Of a stretch of 64,000 nt of DNA, positions 19,709-31,027 are shown piece after piece. Each line of letters begins with the position of its first letter. The first letter of the stretch is position 1. The DNA is from Corbicula japonica (lineage: Eukaryota > Mollusca > Bivalvia > Venerida > Cyrenidae). Under the pieces are notes generated by a model. That model had not been told where the DNA came from. It did no database searches and was given only the letters and a program-made list of their open reading frames with translations. The stretch covers positions 8,246,938 to 8,310,937 of the forward strand of contig JAZAYU010000008.1 in assembly GCA_038501625.1 (NCBI GenBank), written 5' to 3'. The position numbers and the translations under genes are program-made.

Positions 19709-21720
19709 CAGTAAACGATTTATTTCAACATTTTAAAGATATCTTTGGTAATAATCCCTCTGATAATTTAAATTTAGGTCAAGAACGGCCATTTACCGAT
19801 CAAAACACAAACGACAATTTCCTTGATGCCGAAATAAGTATCTCAGAAGTTGACGATGCAGTCTATTCTCAAAGTAACAATAAATCACCGGGCATTGATA
19901 AATTACCCAGTGAACTGTTAAAGTCATCTTTTCACATAATATCTCCATTTTTGGTTAAACTTTATAACCGTCTATTTATGAACGGCGAATACCCCGAGTC
20001 CTGGGGAATAGGGATTATTACTCCCATATTCAAAAAGGGGACTTAAACGTGGCTCAAAATTATCGGGGAATCACTTTGATAAATATTAATGCAAAAGTAT
20101 ATTCGCAGATTTTGCTAAATCGATTAAATAAATGGTGCAAAAACCACGATACGATTTCTAAAAATCAGTTCGGTTTTCAAAAGGGGAAATCAATTGTAGA
20201 TTGTATTTTCATACTTCAATCAATTATATCTAAAGTGTTGAACTTGGGTAAAAAATTATACTGTATATTTATTGACTACGAATTATGTTTTGACAAAATT
20301 GACCGCTCACTCCTTTGGGTAAAACTTTTAAACGAAAATATTAGCAACAAATTTGTTAAGGCAATAAAGTCAATGTATACTACCGTAAAGTCATGCGTTC
20401 GATACAAAGCCACGCTTTCGGAATTCTTCGAGTCAAAAATGGGCTTGAAACAGGGGGACCCGAGTTCGCCACTTCTATTTATGCTATTCGTAAATGACAT
20501 CATAAATAATATTAACTCCGATCTCGAAGGTATGTTCACAATTGACGAACTTAAATTATTTTTTATTTTATACGCCGACGACCAGGTTTTATTTGCTACT
20601 TCCCCAGAATCACTTCAATCCATGTTGACAGATATTGAAAACTATTGTAACACGTCGGGAATGAAAATCAATACCTCTAAAACAAAAGCAGTAATCTTCG
20701 AAAAGGGTCGAAGTACACATAAACGATTCTATATCTGTGATACAGAAATAGAGGTTGTATCCTCCTTTAAATATTTAGGTATTCATTTATTTAAAAATGG
20801 AAATTGGTACAGAGGTCAAAAATTGATCTCACAACACGCATCGTTTGCAATTTTTTCAAATTTTCAACTGCACAAAAACTCAAACTTTTTGACACCCTAG
20901 TAGGATCAATATTAAATTTTTGTTCAGAAGTTTGGGGTATGCACCCAGCAAAAGATATAGAAATAATTCACACTAAATTTTAGAGAAGAATTCTAGGAGT
21001 CAAGAAATCAACAAATCTAATGGCAATGTATGGTGAACTTGGTCGTTTCCCAATGTCAGTGATAAGAAAACTAAATATGATAAGATATTGGATCAAGGTT
21101 ATAAAAGAAACGAGACATCGCTGCTTAAACAAGTTTACTTAATGTTGAAACGAGACGCTGATCTTAATAATTCAAAAAATAACTGGCTTCATACATTAAA
21201 AATATGCTAGAAAGTTACGGGTTAGGAGATATTTGGCTTCACCAATTCGATATCGATATACCGTGTCCAATTATTAAGCAACATATTTTTGATGAATTTA
21301 AACAATCTTGGTACGCTAATATTAATAACTCTAGTAGACTAGAATCATATTGTCTTTTCAAACACGATTTCGGTTTAGAAAATTATTTTGATCTAACAGT
21401 TGATTGTAAATACATCCGAGCACTAACTAAATTTAGACTCTCTTCGCACAAACTCAAAATTGAATCTGGAAGATTTGAAAGTACACCTCGAGAACTTAGA
21501 CTTTGCAAATCCTGTTCTATGAAATCTACGAATCTGAATACCATTTTCTGCTTGTATGCCCCAAATTCAGACATCTACGTCTAAAATACTTTAAACCCTA
21601 CTTTTGTAAATGGCCAACTATAACGAAGTTCGAAACAATTATGTCAAGTAAATCCTCAAAAACAAAAATAAGTGTTGCCAAATATATTTTCTTTGCATCT
21701 AAGTTAAGAATAGATTAATA
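19709..21720 (+). pseudogene. LINE family B: reverse transcriptase and C-terminal domain, frameshifted
   Basis: The linker and fingers (SPGIDKLPSELL, IITPIFKKG) run to about 20040, where a frameshift falls between FKKG and NYRGITL. The next frame, to 20900, holds FIDYELCFDKIDRS (motif A), GLKQGDPSSPLLFMLFVNDI (motif B), LYADDQVLFA (motif C) and KYLGIHLF (motif D). After another shift come ILNFCSEVWGMHP, an in-frame TAG near 20980, and a CKSC...HFLLVCP knuckle that is itself split between frames (21204-21718). The polymerase catalytic residues are intact but the copy cannot make a full protein. Confidence 0.85.
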
Positions 21721-21840
21721 TAGATAATTTTTTCTCAGTATAAAAGCCACCACTATGGATGTACTTTTTCAACCATGTGCTACAGGAATTGCTCCTGTTG
21801 GAATTATTATATAATGAATTGTGAAAACTTATTTTTGAGC

Positions 21841-23080
21841 TTGTTTATACCTGTTCGGGAGTTATACCCCATAGTTAGATTTTCTTACATTTTTTATAAA
21901 CGTTATTTTCTAAATATCAATGATTACTACTACTAATGGTTAGTTGTGGAGGAAAACACATCTTGGATTTGCTCTACCAGTTACGGAGTTGTGGCCTTTT
22001 TACAGATGGTTGGCATCGGCGGGAGATATTGCTATTGTTCAACTTCACCCAAGAGGTGGTGCTGGCATCCCTGCTTTCTTGAAAACACATTACAATTGTA
22101 TATATAAGATAGATTTATTTTATCATAAAATGAACAACCAATTTATGCAACTCAATAAAACCTACAATAAATCAGCAAAAAATCATGTATGAATTTAGAA
22201 AGCCATGTCAATCATCATTATATGACACGAATGACACAAAAAGGTTAAAAATAACCCTCATTTCCATTGTGGTTGTTATAGGCCGTGACGGGTATACAAT
22301 TATGATTGACATACAGATTAAATAAAGCAGTTTAAAGTATTTGACATCACTTCCAGAGGCGGCTTTTCCGCGTATAAATTGCCGTTTTATCACTCGATGA
22401 TAATTACTCCCGCAGCCTCTGATCGTCTTTGCCTTCCTCTGATAAATCTAATGATGTCATCAAGATCTTCTCATTCTTGATCTAATCCCATTTTATTTAC
22501 TGTATAATGGGTGAAAGGTTTGTGGCTCGACCGGGACCCTCTGAGCTACCGAGCCGCCACGTCATCTCATCCAGCAAGTATCGCCCCCGGGCAGCAGTGC
22601 TTTCATGTTTTATTCCCTCCGAGTACCTCCTCTGGACCTCGCTTAATACAATTTTAGATTTTCATTAAGCAGAGATAGTTCCTCACTGGTCTTCATGCTT
22701 ATGCCATTTCTTCGCTATATATGGTATGAGAGTTATGGTTCTTGACACACTCCTGACACACTGGTGTCGAAATTTAACGAGTTTAACAACACAAACGACT
22801 TCAAGTTATAAATACTGCTTTATAATAGTCTCGTTGTCAAGACACAGAAAGACTTGCTTGTACTTGAAAATGACTATTTGTAACTGGTACAGAATTCTTC
22901 AAAAAAGTATAGCCTAAAGCTCAAAAAAATTCAGACACTATATGTTTTCGAGATTCACTGACAGCAATAATTCAACTATTCAGTAACAATTATTTCTGGA
23001 TATTGGGTCCAGAAGTGAAGGTTGAAAACGAATACTAGTAACGAAAACAATCTCGACTATGAGCAGTGCGGTTTAAGAAT
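21841..23080. other. Unassigned stretch
   Basis: No recognisable gene or repeat. The 82-codon frame at 21944-22192 is not recognised. A tRNA A-box-like GGTAGCTCAGAGGG occurs on the minus strand near 22540 without a convincing B box. Confidence 0.3.
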
Positions 23081-23084
23081 AAAA

Positions 23085-24440
23085 CATCGACATTTACTCA
23101 CAGTTTCAGGCATCAGTATTTCTGGAGCTCGACTGTGAGCTCTGATGTTGAAGAATTAACATAGACATTTACTCACAGTTTCAGGCACCAGTATTTCTGG
23201 AACTCGACTGTGAGCAGTAAGATTGAAGAATAAACACCGACATTAACTCACAACTTACTTAACACATACCCTCCCATCCCACCCTCCCATCCCACACCTT
23301 CACAATAGGATGCGATACAGCGTAAATGCTGCAATGCATTCTGATAAACTGAGCTAGGATCTTAACCAAAAGAAATCTGAAATCAAGTTTTGGACGCTAA
23401 CCTTTTGTTTTTGTCCAAAATCAGCCCGTAAGTTGCCATATGAGTATAGCATTTTAATTTGACTATAAGGTGAAAGCTGAACTCTATGGAAAGTAAAACA
23501 ATGTGTTTTTTTTTTAATTTTCGCTATAACAAATTAAAGCTTATGACATACATTATTGACATTTGTAAGTCAGTACATGTTTTCACACAAACAAGTTAGG
23601 CACCGATATTTTTGGAGCTCGACTGTGAGCTGTGAGGTTAAAGAATAAACATCGACATTTATTAAGAGTTTCAGGCACCAGGATTTTTGGAGCTCGAGTG
23701 TGAGCTGTGGGGTTGAAGAATGAATATCGACATTTACTCTCAGTTTCAGGCACCAGTATTTCTGGAGCTCGGCTGTGAGCTGTGGGGTTGAAGAATAAAC
23801 ATCGACTCTACTCACAGTTTCAGGCACCAGTATTTCTGGAGCTCGACTGTGAGCTGTGGGGTTGAAGAATGAACATCGACATTTACTCACAGTTTCAGGC
23901 ACCAATATATTTGGAGCTCGACTGTGAGCTGCGGGGTTGAAGAATGAACATCGACATTTACTCATTCAGGAACCAGTCATCCTGGAGCTCGGCTGTGAGC
24001 TGTGGGGTTGAAGAATAAACATCGACTCTACTCACAGTTTCAGGCACCAGTATTTCTGGAGCTCGACTGTGAGCTGTGGGGTTGAAGAATAAACATCGAA
24101 ATTTACTCACAGTTTCAGGCACCAGTATTTTTGGAGCTCGAGTGTGAGCTGTGAGGTTGAAGAATGAACATCGACATTTACTCTCAGTTTCAGGCACCAG
24201 TATTTCTGGAGCTCGACTGTGAGCTGTGGGGTTGAAGAATAAACATCGACATTTACTCACAGTTTCAGGCACCAGTATTTCTGGAGCTCGACTGTGAGCT
24301 GTGGGGTTGAAGAATGAACATCGACATTTACTCACAGTTTCAGGCACCAATATTTTTGGAGCTCGACTGTAAGCTGTGGGGTTGAAGAATGAACATCCAC
24401 ATTTAGTCTCAGTTTCAGGCATTAGCCCGACTGTAATGTT
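23085..24440. repeat. 75-bp minisatellite, about 15 copies, open in one minus frame
   Basis: Three units lie at 23085-23250 and about twelve more at 23590-24440. The unit holds CATCGACATTTACTCACAGT, TTCAGGCACCAGTATTTCTG and GAGCTCGACTGTGAGCTGTG. The 75-base period (25 codons) keeps a minus-strand frame open for 131 and 166 codons, giving repeats of CRCSFFNPTAHSRAPEILVP. The frame shifts between blocks, and there is no start, splice or family evidence that it is a protein. Confidence 0.88.
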
Positions 24441-24518
24441 GGAGAATAAATTTATCATCCTTTTGCGTATTTTCTAAGATAACAATGAACGCATATGTAG
24501 GCTTACAACTTTCAAATA

Positions 24519-24534
24519 TATATATATATATATA
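24519..24534. repeat. (TA)n microsatellite
   Basis: Eight TA dinucleotides in a row between the minisatellite and the next array. Confidence 0.85.
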
Positions 24535-26363
24535 GCTTCAATTTGTTACTCTGAACATTGAAAAAATCCCCTTTTTAACTTTCCTAAAAGTTTAGCTTTC
24601 ACCTTTTAATCAGATTAAAATGCTATAATATTATGGCAACTTGCTGACTGATTTTTGCAGTGCTTATTACGACAAAAGACAAAAGGTAAGCGTCCTTAAC
24701 TACAATAAAGATTTTATCAGGTCAGGTCCTTGGTCGGTTTATCAGAATGCATTGCAGCATTTCCGCCGCAAACACATTCTTTTGTGTGGGTGTAGGATGG
24801 AAGTTTGCGTGCAACCTACCTATATCTTAAAAACAACTATAGCTACAGCTTTGAAACCTGACACACTTGTCCATCATCATGCTCCGAGTGTGTATGCCAA
24901 GAACCATAACTATAACTTTCATTTTGATCAAATTATGGCCCTTTTTAGCTCGACTATTCAAAGAATCTGCGAGCTATTCTACTCACTTTGGCGTCGGCGT
25001 CGGCGTTCCGCTTTGGTTAAAGTTTGCGTGCAACCTACCTATATCTTAAAAACTACTATAGCTACAGCTTTGAAACTTGGAACACTTGTTCTTCATCATT
25101 TCCCGAGTGTGTATGCCAAGAACCATAACTCTAACTTTCATTTTGATCAAATTATGGCCTTTTTTCGACTTAGAATTTCGGGTTAAAGTTTGCGTGCAAG
25201 CTTATGTACAAACTCATAACTTCAATAATACTTATACTACTGCTTTGAAACTTGGCACACTTGTTCATCTTCATATCCAAAGTGTGTATGCCAAGAACCA
25301 TAACTTTAACTTTTATTTTGATCACATTATGGCCCGTTTTTGACTTAGAATTTCAGGTTAAAGTTTGCATGCAAGCTAGTGTACAAACTCATAACTTCAA
25401 TACTTATTAAACTACAACTTTGAAACTTTCAACACTTGTTCATCTTCATATCCCAAGTGTGTATGCCAAGAACCATAACTCTTACTTGCATTTTGATTAA
25501 ATTATGGCCCTTTTTCGACTAAGAATTTCAGGTTAAAGTTTTTGTGCAAGCTAGTGTACAAAACCATAACTTCCATTCTACTCATACTACAGCTTTAAAA
25601 CTTTCGACACTTGTTCATTATCATGTCCCGAGAGTGTATGCCAAGAACCATAACAATATTAAAACTTCCATTTTGATAATATTTTGATCTTTTTCGACTT
25701 AGAATTTCAGGTTAAAGTTTTCGTGCAAGCTAGTTACTTTCATACTCTTTGTACTATAGCTTTGAAACTTAAGACACTTGTTCACCATCATGACCCTGAC
25801 TATGTATGCCAAGAACCATAACTCTTTCTTTTATTTTTAATCATATTATGGCACTTTTTTGACTAAGAATTTATGGTAAAAGTTTGCGTGCAAGCTAGTT
25901 ACTTTCATCCTTCTTGTACAATAGCTTTAAAACTTAAGACACTTGCTCACCATCATGACCCTGACTTAAATATGCCAAGAACCATAACTCTTTCTTTGAT
26001 TTTCATCAAATTATGGCCCTTTTTCGACTTAGAATTTAAGGTTAATGCTTGCGTTCTAGCTAGTTACTTTCATAATTTTTGTACTATAGCTATGAAACTT
26101 AAGACACTTGTTCATGACTATGTATGCCAAGAACAATAACTCTTTCTTTGATTTTGATCAAATTATAGCCCTTTTTTCGACTTAGAAATTTAGGTTAAAG
26201 TTTGCATGCAAGCTAGTGTATAGTGCGATTATATTAACCTGCCCATTATGCATACATTACACAGTGGTTGAACGTGCTATTTTGAGACGGGGATATCCTT
26301 GCTATTTTGGACTGGTCTTTTGCATTTGTATGTATATCTTTAAAACTGCATTCACTTCCACGT

Positions 26364-26448
26364 GCGTCTATAGCGCAGTTGGTAGGAAGGCAGAAAATAG
26401 CAAACAACATTTTTTTGTTTGCTGCTTGGCGCAGGTTCGAGTCGTACT
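26364..26448 (+). ncRNA. tRNA-like Pol III module inside the MITE (plus strand)
   Basis: TAGCGCAGTTGGTAGGAAGG fits the tRNA A box (TRGCNNAGYNGG) exactly. GGTTCGAGTCG, about 60 bases later, fits the B box with one change. Between them is an AGCAAACAA/TTGTTTGCT hairpin with a T7 loop instead of an anticodon arm. It is a tRNA-derived promoter module rather than a working tRNA. Confidence 0.55.
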
Positions 26449-26767
26449 TGGACCTATAATATTTGCGTTTTATATTGTAGATGTTTATTGTTTATTTGTG
26501 TATTTTTTTAAATATTATGTTTTTTTGGGGCTTTATTGATTTATTTTTATGGACTTTTTATTCTAATATTGATATTTCCATGTCACAAATTATATCAGTA
26601 CAAAATATTTTAAACATATCACAGCAGTTCTGTTTCACTTGCGGTGTCAGTGCCACTGTCACTGTCGTCATCATCGCTGCTGTCATCGGCAAGATTGATC
26701 ACAAAGTTGTCCATATTAGCGTCAATCACTACATCTCTCGATTGGTAAAAAAGTATAAAAACAAAAA

Positions 26768-26850
26768 TGGCTCTAGCAGGACTCGAACCACATACCTTTA
26801 GCGTTTGAATGCTGCACTTTACCACTGAGCCATTCCGCTTTCATACCTGC
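26768..26850 (-). ncRNA. tRNA-like Pol III module inside the MITE (minus strand)
   Basis: On the minus strand TGGCTCAGTGGTAAAGTGC (A box) is followed about 30 bases later by GTGGTTCGAGTCCTG (a perfect B box). Then comes CTAGAGCCA, which may pair weakly as an acceptor-like stem. A full cloverleaf is not clear; it could be a tRNA-derived SINE or a degenerate tRNA gene. Confidence 0.55.
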
Positions 26851-27194
26851 CTAGCGGAAAGAAGACACCTATAAACTTTATGAATAATGGATTTCCCGTT
26901 GAGGTAATGACGACTTTCACGCTTTGGTGATAAAGTTAAAAATATCACAACCAACCACCGAATAATGTATGCAAAATGGGCAGGTTAATATAATCGCACT
27001 ATACACACATATAACTTCCATACTACTAACACTACAGCTTTAAATCTTTTAACACATGCTTATCATCATAACCCGATTGTGTTAGCCAAGAACCATAACT
27101 CTAACTTCCATTTTGTACAAATTATGGCCCTTTTTAGTCATAGAAATTAAGGTTAAAGTTTGCATGCAAGCTGGTAAAAGCTGGGGGTTACACT

Positions 27195-27448
27195 ATACCA
27201 TACTGTATACTATACTATACTTTGCTATGCTATGCTATGCTATGCTATGCTAATACTATCCTATCCTATCCTATATACCATACCATACCATCCCACATCA
27301 CACCATTATTATACACATTACATAATTATGGGTGTGGTGTGATGTGGGATGGTATGGTATGGTATAGGATAGGATAGGATAGGATAGGAAAGGATAGTAT
27401 TAGCATAGCATAGCATAGCAAAGTATAGTATAGTATACAGTATGGTAT
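27195..27448. repeat. 254-bp palindrome made of 5-bp microsatellites
   Basis: The left arm runs through ATACCATACTGTATAC, (GCTAT)n, (CCTAT)n, (ACCAT)n and CCCACATCACACC. The right arm is the reverse complement, differing mainly in repeat number. The loop of about 25 bp is near 27306-27330. It interrupts the ~170-bp array and could form a hairpin or cruciform. Confidence 0.88.
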
Positions 27449-28500
27449 GCGTGCATGCTAGTGTACAAACTCATTGTTTCTGTACTACTTACACTACAGC
27501 TTTGAAACTTCCAACACTTGATCATCATCATAACTTAATGAGTATGCCAAGAACCATAACTCTAACTTCCATTTTGTTCAAATTATTTCCCGTTTTTGAC
27601 TTAGAATTTATGGTTAAAGTTTGTGTGCAAGCTAGTTACTTTCATAAGTTAAGTTTTGAAACTTAAGACACTTGTGCACCATCATTACCCTGAGTATGTT
27701 TGCCAAGAACCATAATTTTTACTCGCATTTGATCAAATTATGGCCTCTTTGACTTAGAATTTTAGGTTAATGTTTGCATGCAAGCTAGTAACTTCCATAC
27801 TACTAATACTACAGCTTTAAAACTTTTAACACTTGTTCATCATCATATCCCGAGTGTGTAAGCCAAGAACCATGACTCTGACTTCCATTTTGTTAAAATT
27901 ATGGCCCTTTTTGGACATAGAAATTAAGGTTAAAGTTTGCATGCAAGCTGGTAAACTCATAATTTTCACACTACAGCTTTATAACTTTGTGCACCTTTAT
28001 TTTATCATACAGGAGGTTGATGTTCAAAGGCCCATAACTCTACCTTGCTTTTTTATTTATGTTTTGCCATATTTCAATAAGAAATTAGAAATTAAGACTT
28101 AGAAATTATGTTTAAAGTTTTCATGCTAGTTTTGTGTATGCAAATTGCCAAAACTTATATTTTGATGAAATTATTGCCCTTTTCTAATCAGAAATTGAGG
28201 TAAAAGTTTGCGTGCAAGCAGGTACAAGCTCATAACTTTAATATTAATTATGCTACAGCTTTAAAACTTTGTACTCATTTTCACCATCCTATCCCGATTA
28301 TGTATGCTAAGAACCATAATTCTTACTTCGATTTTGATCAGATTATGGCCCCTTTTTCAACTTAGAATCTGGGGATGAAGTGTTCGTGCTCGCAATTAAC
28401 AAGCTTTATACTACTGATAATTAAGCTTTAAAACTTTGTACATTTGTTAACTATCATATCTCAGGTTGATGTACCAAGAACTATAAATCTCCCTTACTTT

Positions 28501-28768
28501 TTATCCCCCCCCCCCCCCCCAAAGTGGAAGGCATATAGAATGGCACTCGTCCGTGTACGTCCGTATGTATGTCCCCCAAATCTTGTGGTATCAACATCTC
28601 ATTAACTATCTGGCGAATTTCTTTTAAACTTGCATAGATCAAGCAGGATGTGTAGATGATCGTTAGGAAAAGATTTTTTCTACCGACAATTTTTGCCCGA
28701 GTTATGGCCCTTTGTTACCAATTTTGTTGTAGTAGTGGCGGCATAAGTGTCCCGCGGACACAGTCTAT
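28501..28768 (+). mobile_element. Short pearl-like element with poly-C tract
   Basis: It starts TTTTTATCCCCC with a long C run, followed by a CGTCCGTGTACGTCCG tract. One core unit follows with GAGTTATGGCCCTTTGTTAC, and it ends in the hairpin AGTGTCCCGCGGACAC. No coding potential. Confidence 0.6.
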
Positions 28769-28934
28769 TTAAATTTGTCTATTTGTCACTTTTTTTACTT
28801 TTATACCATTATGATGACAGCTGTAAAACTTTGTTGATTTGTTCACCATTATAAACCTTAGTTTGTCAAATACCATACTTCTAATTTGCATTTTGACTCA
28901 ATTTCTTTCCTTTTGTGGTAGGCTCAATTATTTC

Positions 28935-29125
28935 AGCACCGGTGTCGTTCCTGGTGTTAAGCCGGTAAGTGATAGAGGTTGGTCGGAGCGTCTTCTTCGG
29001 ACGTCACCATCCACGCACTTCCTCAGCACTGGTGACGTTCGTGGTGCTGTAGCCGTAAGTGGGAGAGACTGGTGTCGGAGCGCCTTTTATGGACGTCTTT
29101 GTCTTGTCAACGCCGGTGACATATG
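28935..29125. repeat. Two and a part copies of a ~90-bp GC-richer direct repeat
   Basis: Blocks CAGCACCGGTGTCGTTCCTG / CAGCACTGGTGACGTTCGTG, GGTAAGTGATAGAG / CGTAAGTGGGAGAG and CGGAGCGTCTTCTTCGGACG / CGGAGCGCCTTTTATGGACG repeat in order. A third copy starts at CGCCGGTGACATATG. The plus frame 28839-29189 crosses them but is not recognised. Confidence 0.65.
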
Positions 29126-29428
29126 TTGTGTCCGTCAGCTGACGTCAAAATCCTCTCTGCATCAAAAAAATTATAAGGCAGCAATGTAACATCTTTAGGG
29201 TTTAAAATTAACGTGTGGGATCAATAGTACTATACACGAACATTTTTTGAACGCGAGCGCGTGCTCGGACGAAAAAAGCTTAATATTTAAAGATATTTTA
29301 TTTTCCAAAAACATGTTGTGCACGGAATGCGCGCTAATGAAAGCTTTCGATCAGTACCTTTGTTGTTGCTGAGAATAGTGTAGCAAAGTCCTGAAAGTCA
29401 AAAAAGTGTTTTGGTACGGACAAATTTA

Positions 29429-29956
29429 ACGAGTACAATTCACGAACAACCATTATTTTGCTTAAAAGTGAGATGTCATATATTGCAAAACAAATTTTAA
29501 CGCCCATTAACTGTTTCCTTGTGTCTTTAAATTGATATTTTAGCACAAATTCCGACAAATCAAAACAAATTTTGAGAACTAGTTACGAACCAAAATATTA
29601 TGAGTACAAGTTACGAACCAAAACTACTATAATAACTGTTTATGCATATTTCCAACAATTACAACATATTACACCCGTCAAACGACAGATCCAGGAGCGG
29701 TTGGCAGATCCAGGAGCAGACACGGTAAGTTTTTGCATTTTTGACAGTGGTGTAATTTTCATTTTTGCTATATTTTTTTCAATTAAAGATTGGAAAGAAC
29801 TTAAGACTGACATTAAAAACCAATGAATTCTGCACCTATCCGTTGATTTCGGAGTGGTAGAGGGGATAATAAACATTTGAGCACGATTTAAATACGGAAG
29901 ATTGTGTTGAAATCGGGAAATTCTGCATTTCATGGTTGTTCGTGAATTGTACTCGT
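29429..29956. mobile_element. 528-bp inverted-terminal-repeat element
   Basis: The two 25-bp ends are perfect inverted copies starting ACGAGTACAATTCACGAACA (29429-29453 and 29932-29956). The interior repeats a related motif, GAGTACAAGTTACGAACC (29600-29617). No transposase and no clear target duplication is seen, so the superfamily is unknown. Confidence 0.72.
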
Positions 29957-29961
29957 AATAT

Positions 29962-30418
29962 CACTTTATGATTCTAGTCTTCTCTGCGTCCAGAATATAG
30001 AAGTTTTCTCAATCATTCGTGAAAATGGACCAACACAACAAACTACATCTCAATTAAATGTGAAGAAACAGTAAAAGATTTTGACAACCAAAGTATATTT
30101 TTATACCAGCATCGAATAAAATGCCGTGATAGGCAGCGTAGCAAAAATCAAGTGCCGGTGTACGGTGCGTGGCTGCTCATGTTTTGCAAGAACTAAGTGA
30201 AATATAAATAAAATACACACAAATTTTACACTGCGTTTACCTCCAGCACAGACAATTGTAATGCAGTCATTATTCTTTACTAGACTACAGTTAAGATCAA
30301 GCAAAATACGTTTAAACAGAAAATTTACAACATTTGCAGCACAGAGAGGTCCGTTTTCACGAATGATTGAGCAAACTACTATATTCTGGACACAGAGAAG
30401 ACTAGAATCATAAAGTGT
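29962..30418. mobile_element. 457-bp element with ~70-bp inverted repeats
   Basis: The arms 29962-30030 and 30349-30418 are inverted copies (CACTTTATGATTCTAGTCTT...) with four mismatches. It begins only five bases after the previous element ends. The interior is not recognised. Confidence 0.75.
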
Positions 30419-30639
30419 CATGACTTGACAGCCGTATAGGCTTATCGGTTTAAGTGTTATATAAAAAACAAACCAAAAACTCTGCGATTTTCTAATCCTT
30501 ACCCCACAAATCTCCTACATTGACACCGCTTATGCCGGTTAAAAGCGTTGCATATGCCGTGATCGCGGCGTAGTGCCGTTCGCGAAGCGTACCAGGTTAA
30601 CCTGGGTGCGTCAGGACAGTCGCTGGAATAGATAGCGAT

Positions 30640-30960
30640 GGAACAGGATAGATTTCACCGCTTAGTCCAAATTTAATCTCAAAGAAGCTGATGGAATGGT
30701 TTGTGTTTGTTGACGTCGAGGAGAACGGTTTGATCCTACTAACGTCTTTAAATATTACCGTTACGGTGTTGGGAGCGCTATGATCTAGGTGGTATTTCTT
30801 ATAATGGCAAGACAGAACTCAAAACAATAGAGAGTATCTTAAATGCCGCCCATTATTGTGCAGAAATCATTATCCCTGTCATTGTTCCTTACATAGTGAA
30901 CAGCAATGCTTACGTTCTACAGCAGGATAATGCACGCTGCCACACGAACAATTTTCAGGG
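30640..30960 (+). pseudogene. Tc1-like transposase relic
   Basis: Conceptual translation in shifting frames gives ISYNGKTELKTIESI, IIIPVIVPYIVNSNAYV and LQQDNARCHT. The last is the second catalytic Asp box of Tc1-like transposases. The part with the third acidic residue is absent. It is a short decayed remnant without recognisable ends. Confidence 0.7.
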
Positions 30961-31027
30961 TGGTTAATCAAACTGCACCTTACCATGCATTTTATAAACA
31001 AAATTCCGCCATCTTGGATGAAAATTT

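Larger units (their letters stand above)
18962..21840 (+). mobile_element. LINE family B, longest copy, 5' truncated and decayed
   Basis: The copy holds the last half of an APE-type endonuclease, the reverse transcriptase and a C-terminal region over about 2.8 kb. At least three frameshifts and one TAG in the C-terminal part interrupt it. The 3' untranslated end differs from that of the copy at 14852-16603, suggesting two subfamilies. Confidence 0.85.
26221..27001. mobile_element. MITE with 39-bp inverted ends, TA target site and two tRNA-like modules
   Basis: Both ends are inverted copies beginning TAGTGCGATTATATTAACCT, with one mismatch over the arm (26221-26259 and 26963-27001). Comparison with uninterrupted units of the surrounding array shows TA on both sides, fitting a duplicated TA as in Tc1/mariner-like elements. 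The interior holds two inward-facing tRNA-like segments (26364-26445 plus, 26768-26850 minus). No transposase is present. Confidence 0.82.
24790..28480 (+). repeat. Pearl-like array of ~170-bp units, interrupted by later insertions
   Basis: More than fifteen units recur, each with GTTAAAGTTTGCGTGCAAGC, CAGCTTTGAAACTTGGCACA, GTATGCCAAGAACCATAACT and AAATTATGGCCCTTTTTCGA. At 24949-25015 an internal 5' terminus is visible: TTTTTAGCTCGACTATTC, inverted partner CGAGCTATTCTACTCAC, then a GGCGTC microsatellite. One element therefore starts here inside or beside another copy. A MITE (26221-27001) and a palindrome (27195-27448) interrupt the array. All reading frames of 60-180 codons here are repeat shadows. 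Confidence 0.85.

Noticed and set aside
22530..22570. tRNA-like GGCTCGGTAGCTCAGAGGG on the minus strand
   Set aside because: Too short between A and B boxes and no acceptor stem; not a tRNA gene.
27181..27450. CRISPR-like array because of regular short repeats
   Set aside because: The repeats are 5-bp microsatellites in a palindrome, without spacers, in a eukaryotic genome.
24641..28102. Plus-strand frames of 60-180 codons
   Set aside because: All follow the ~170-bp array; their peptides are repeats of the same unit.
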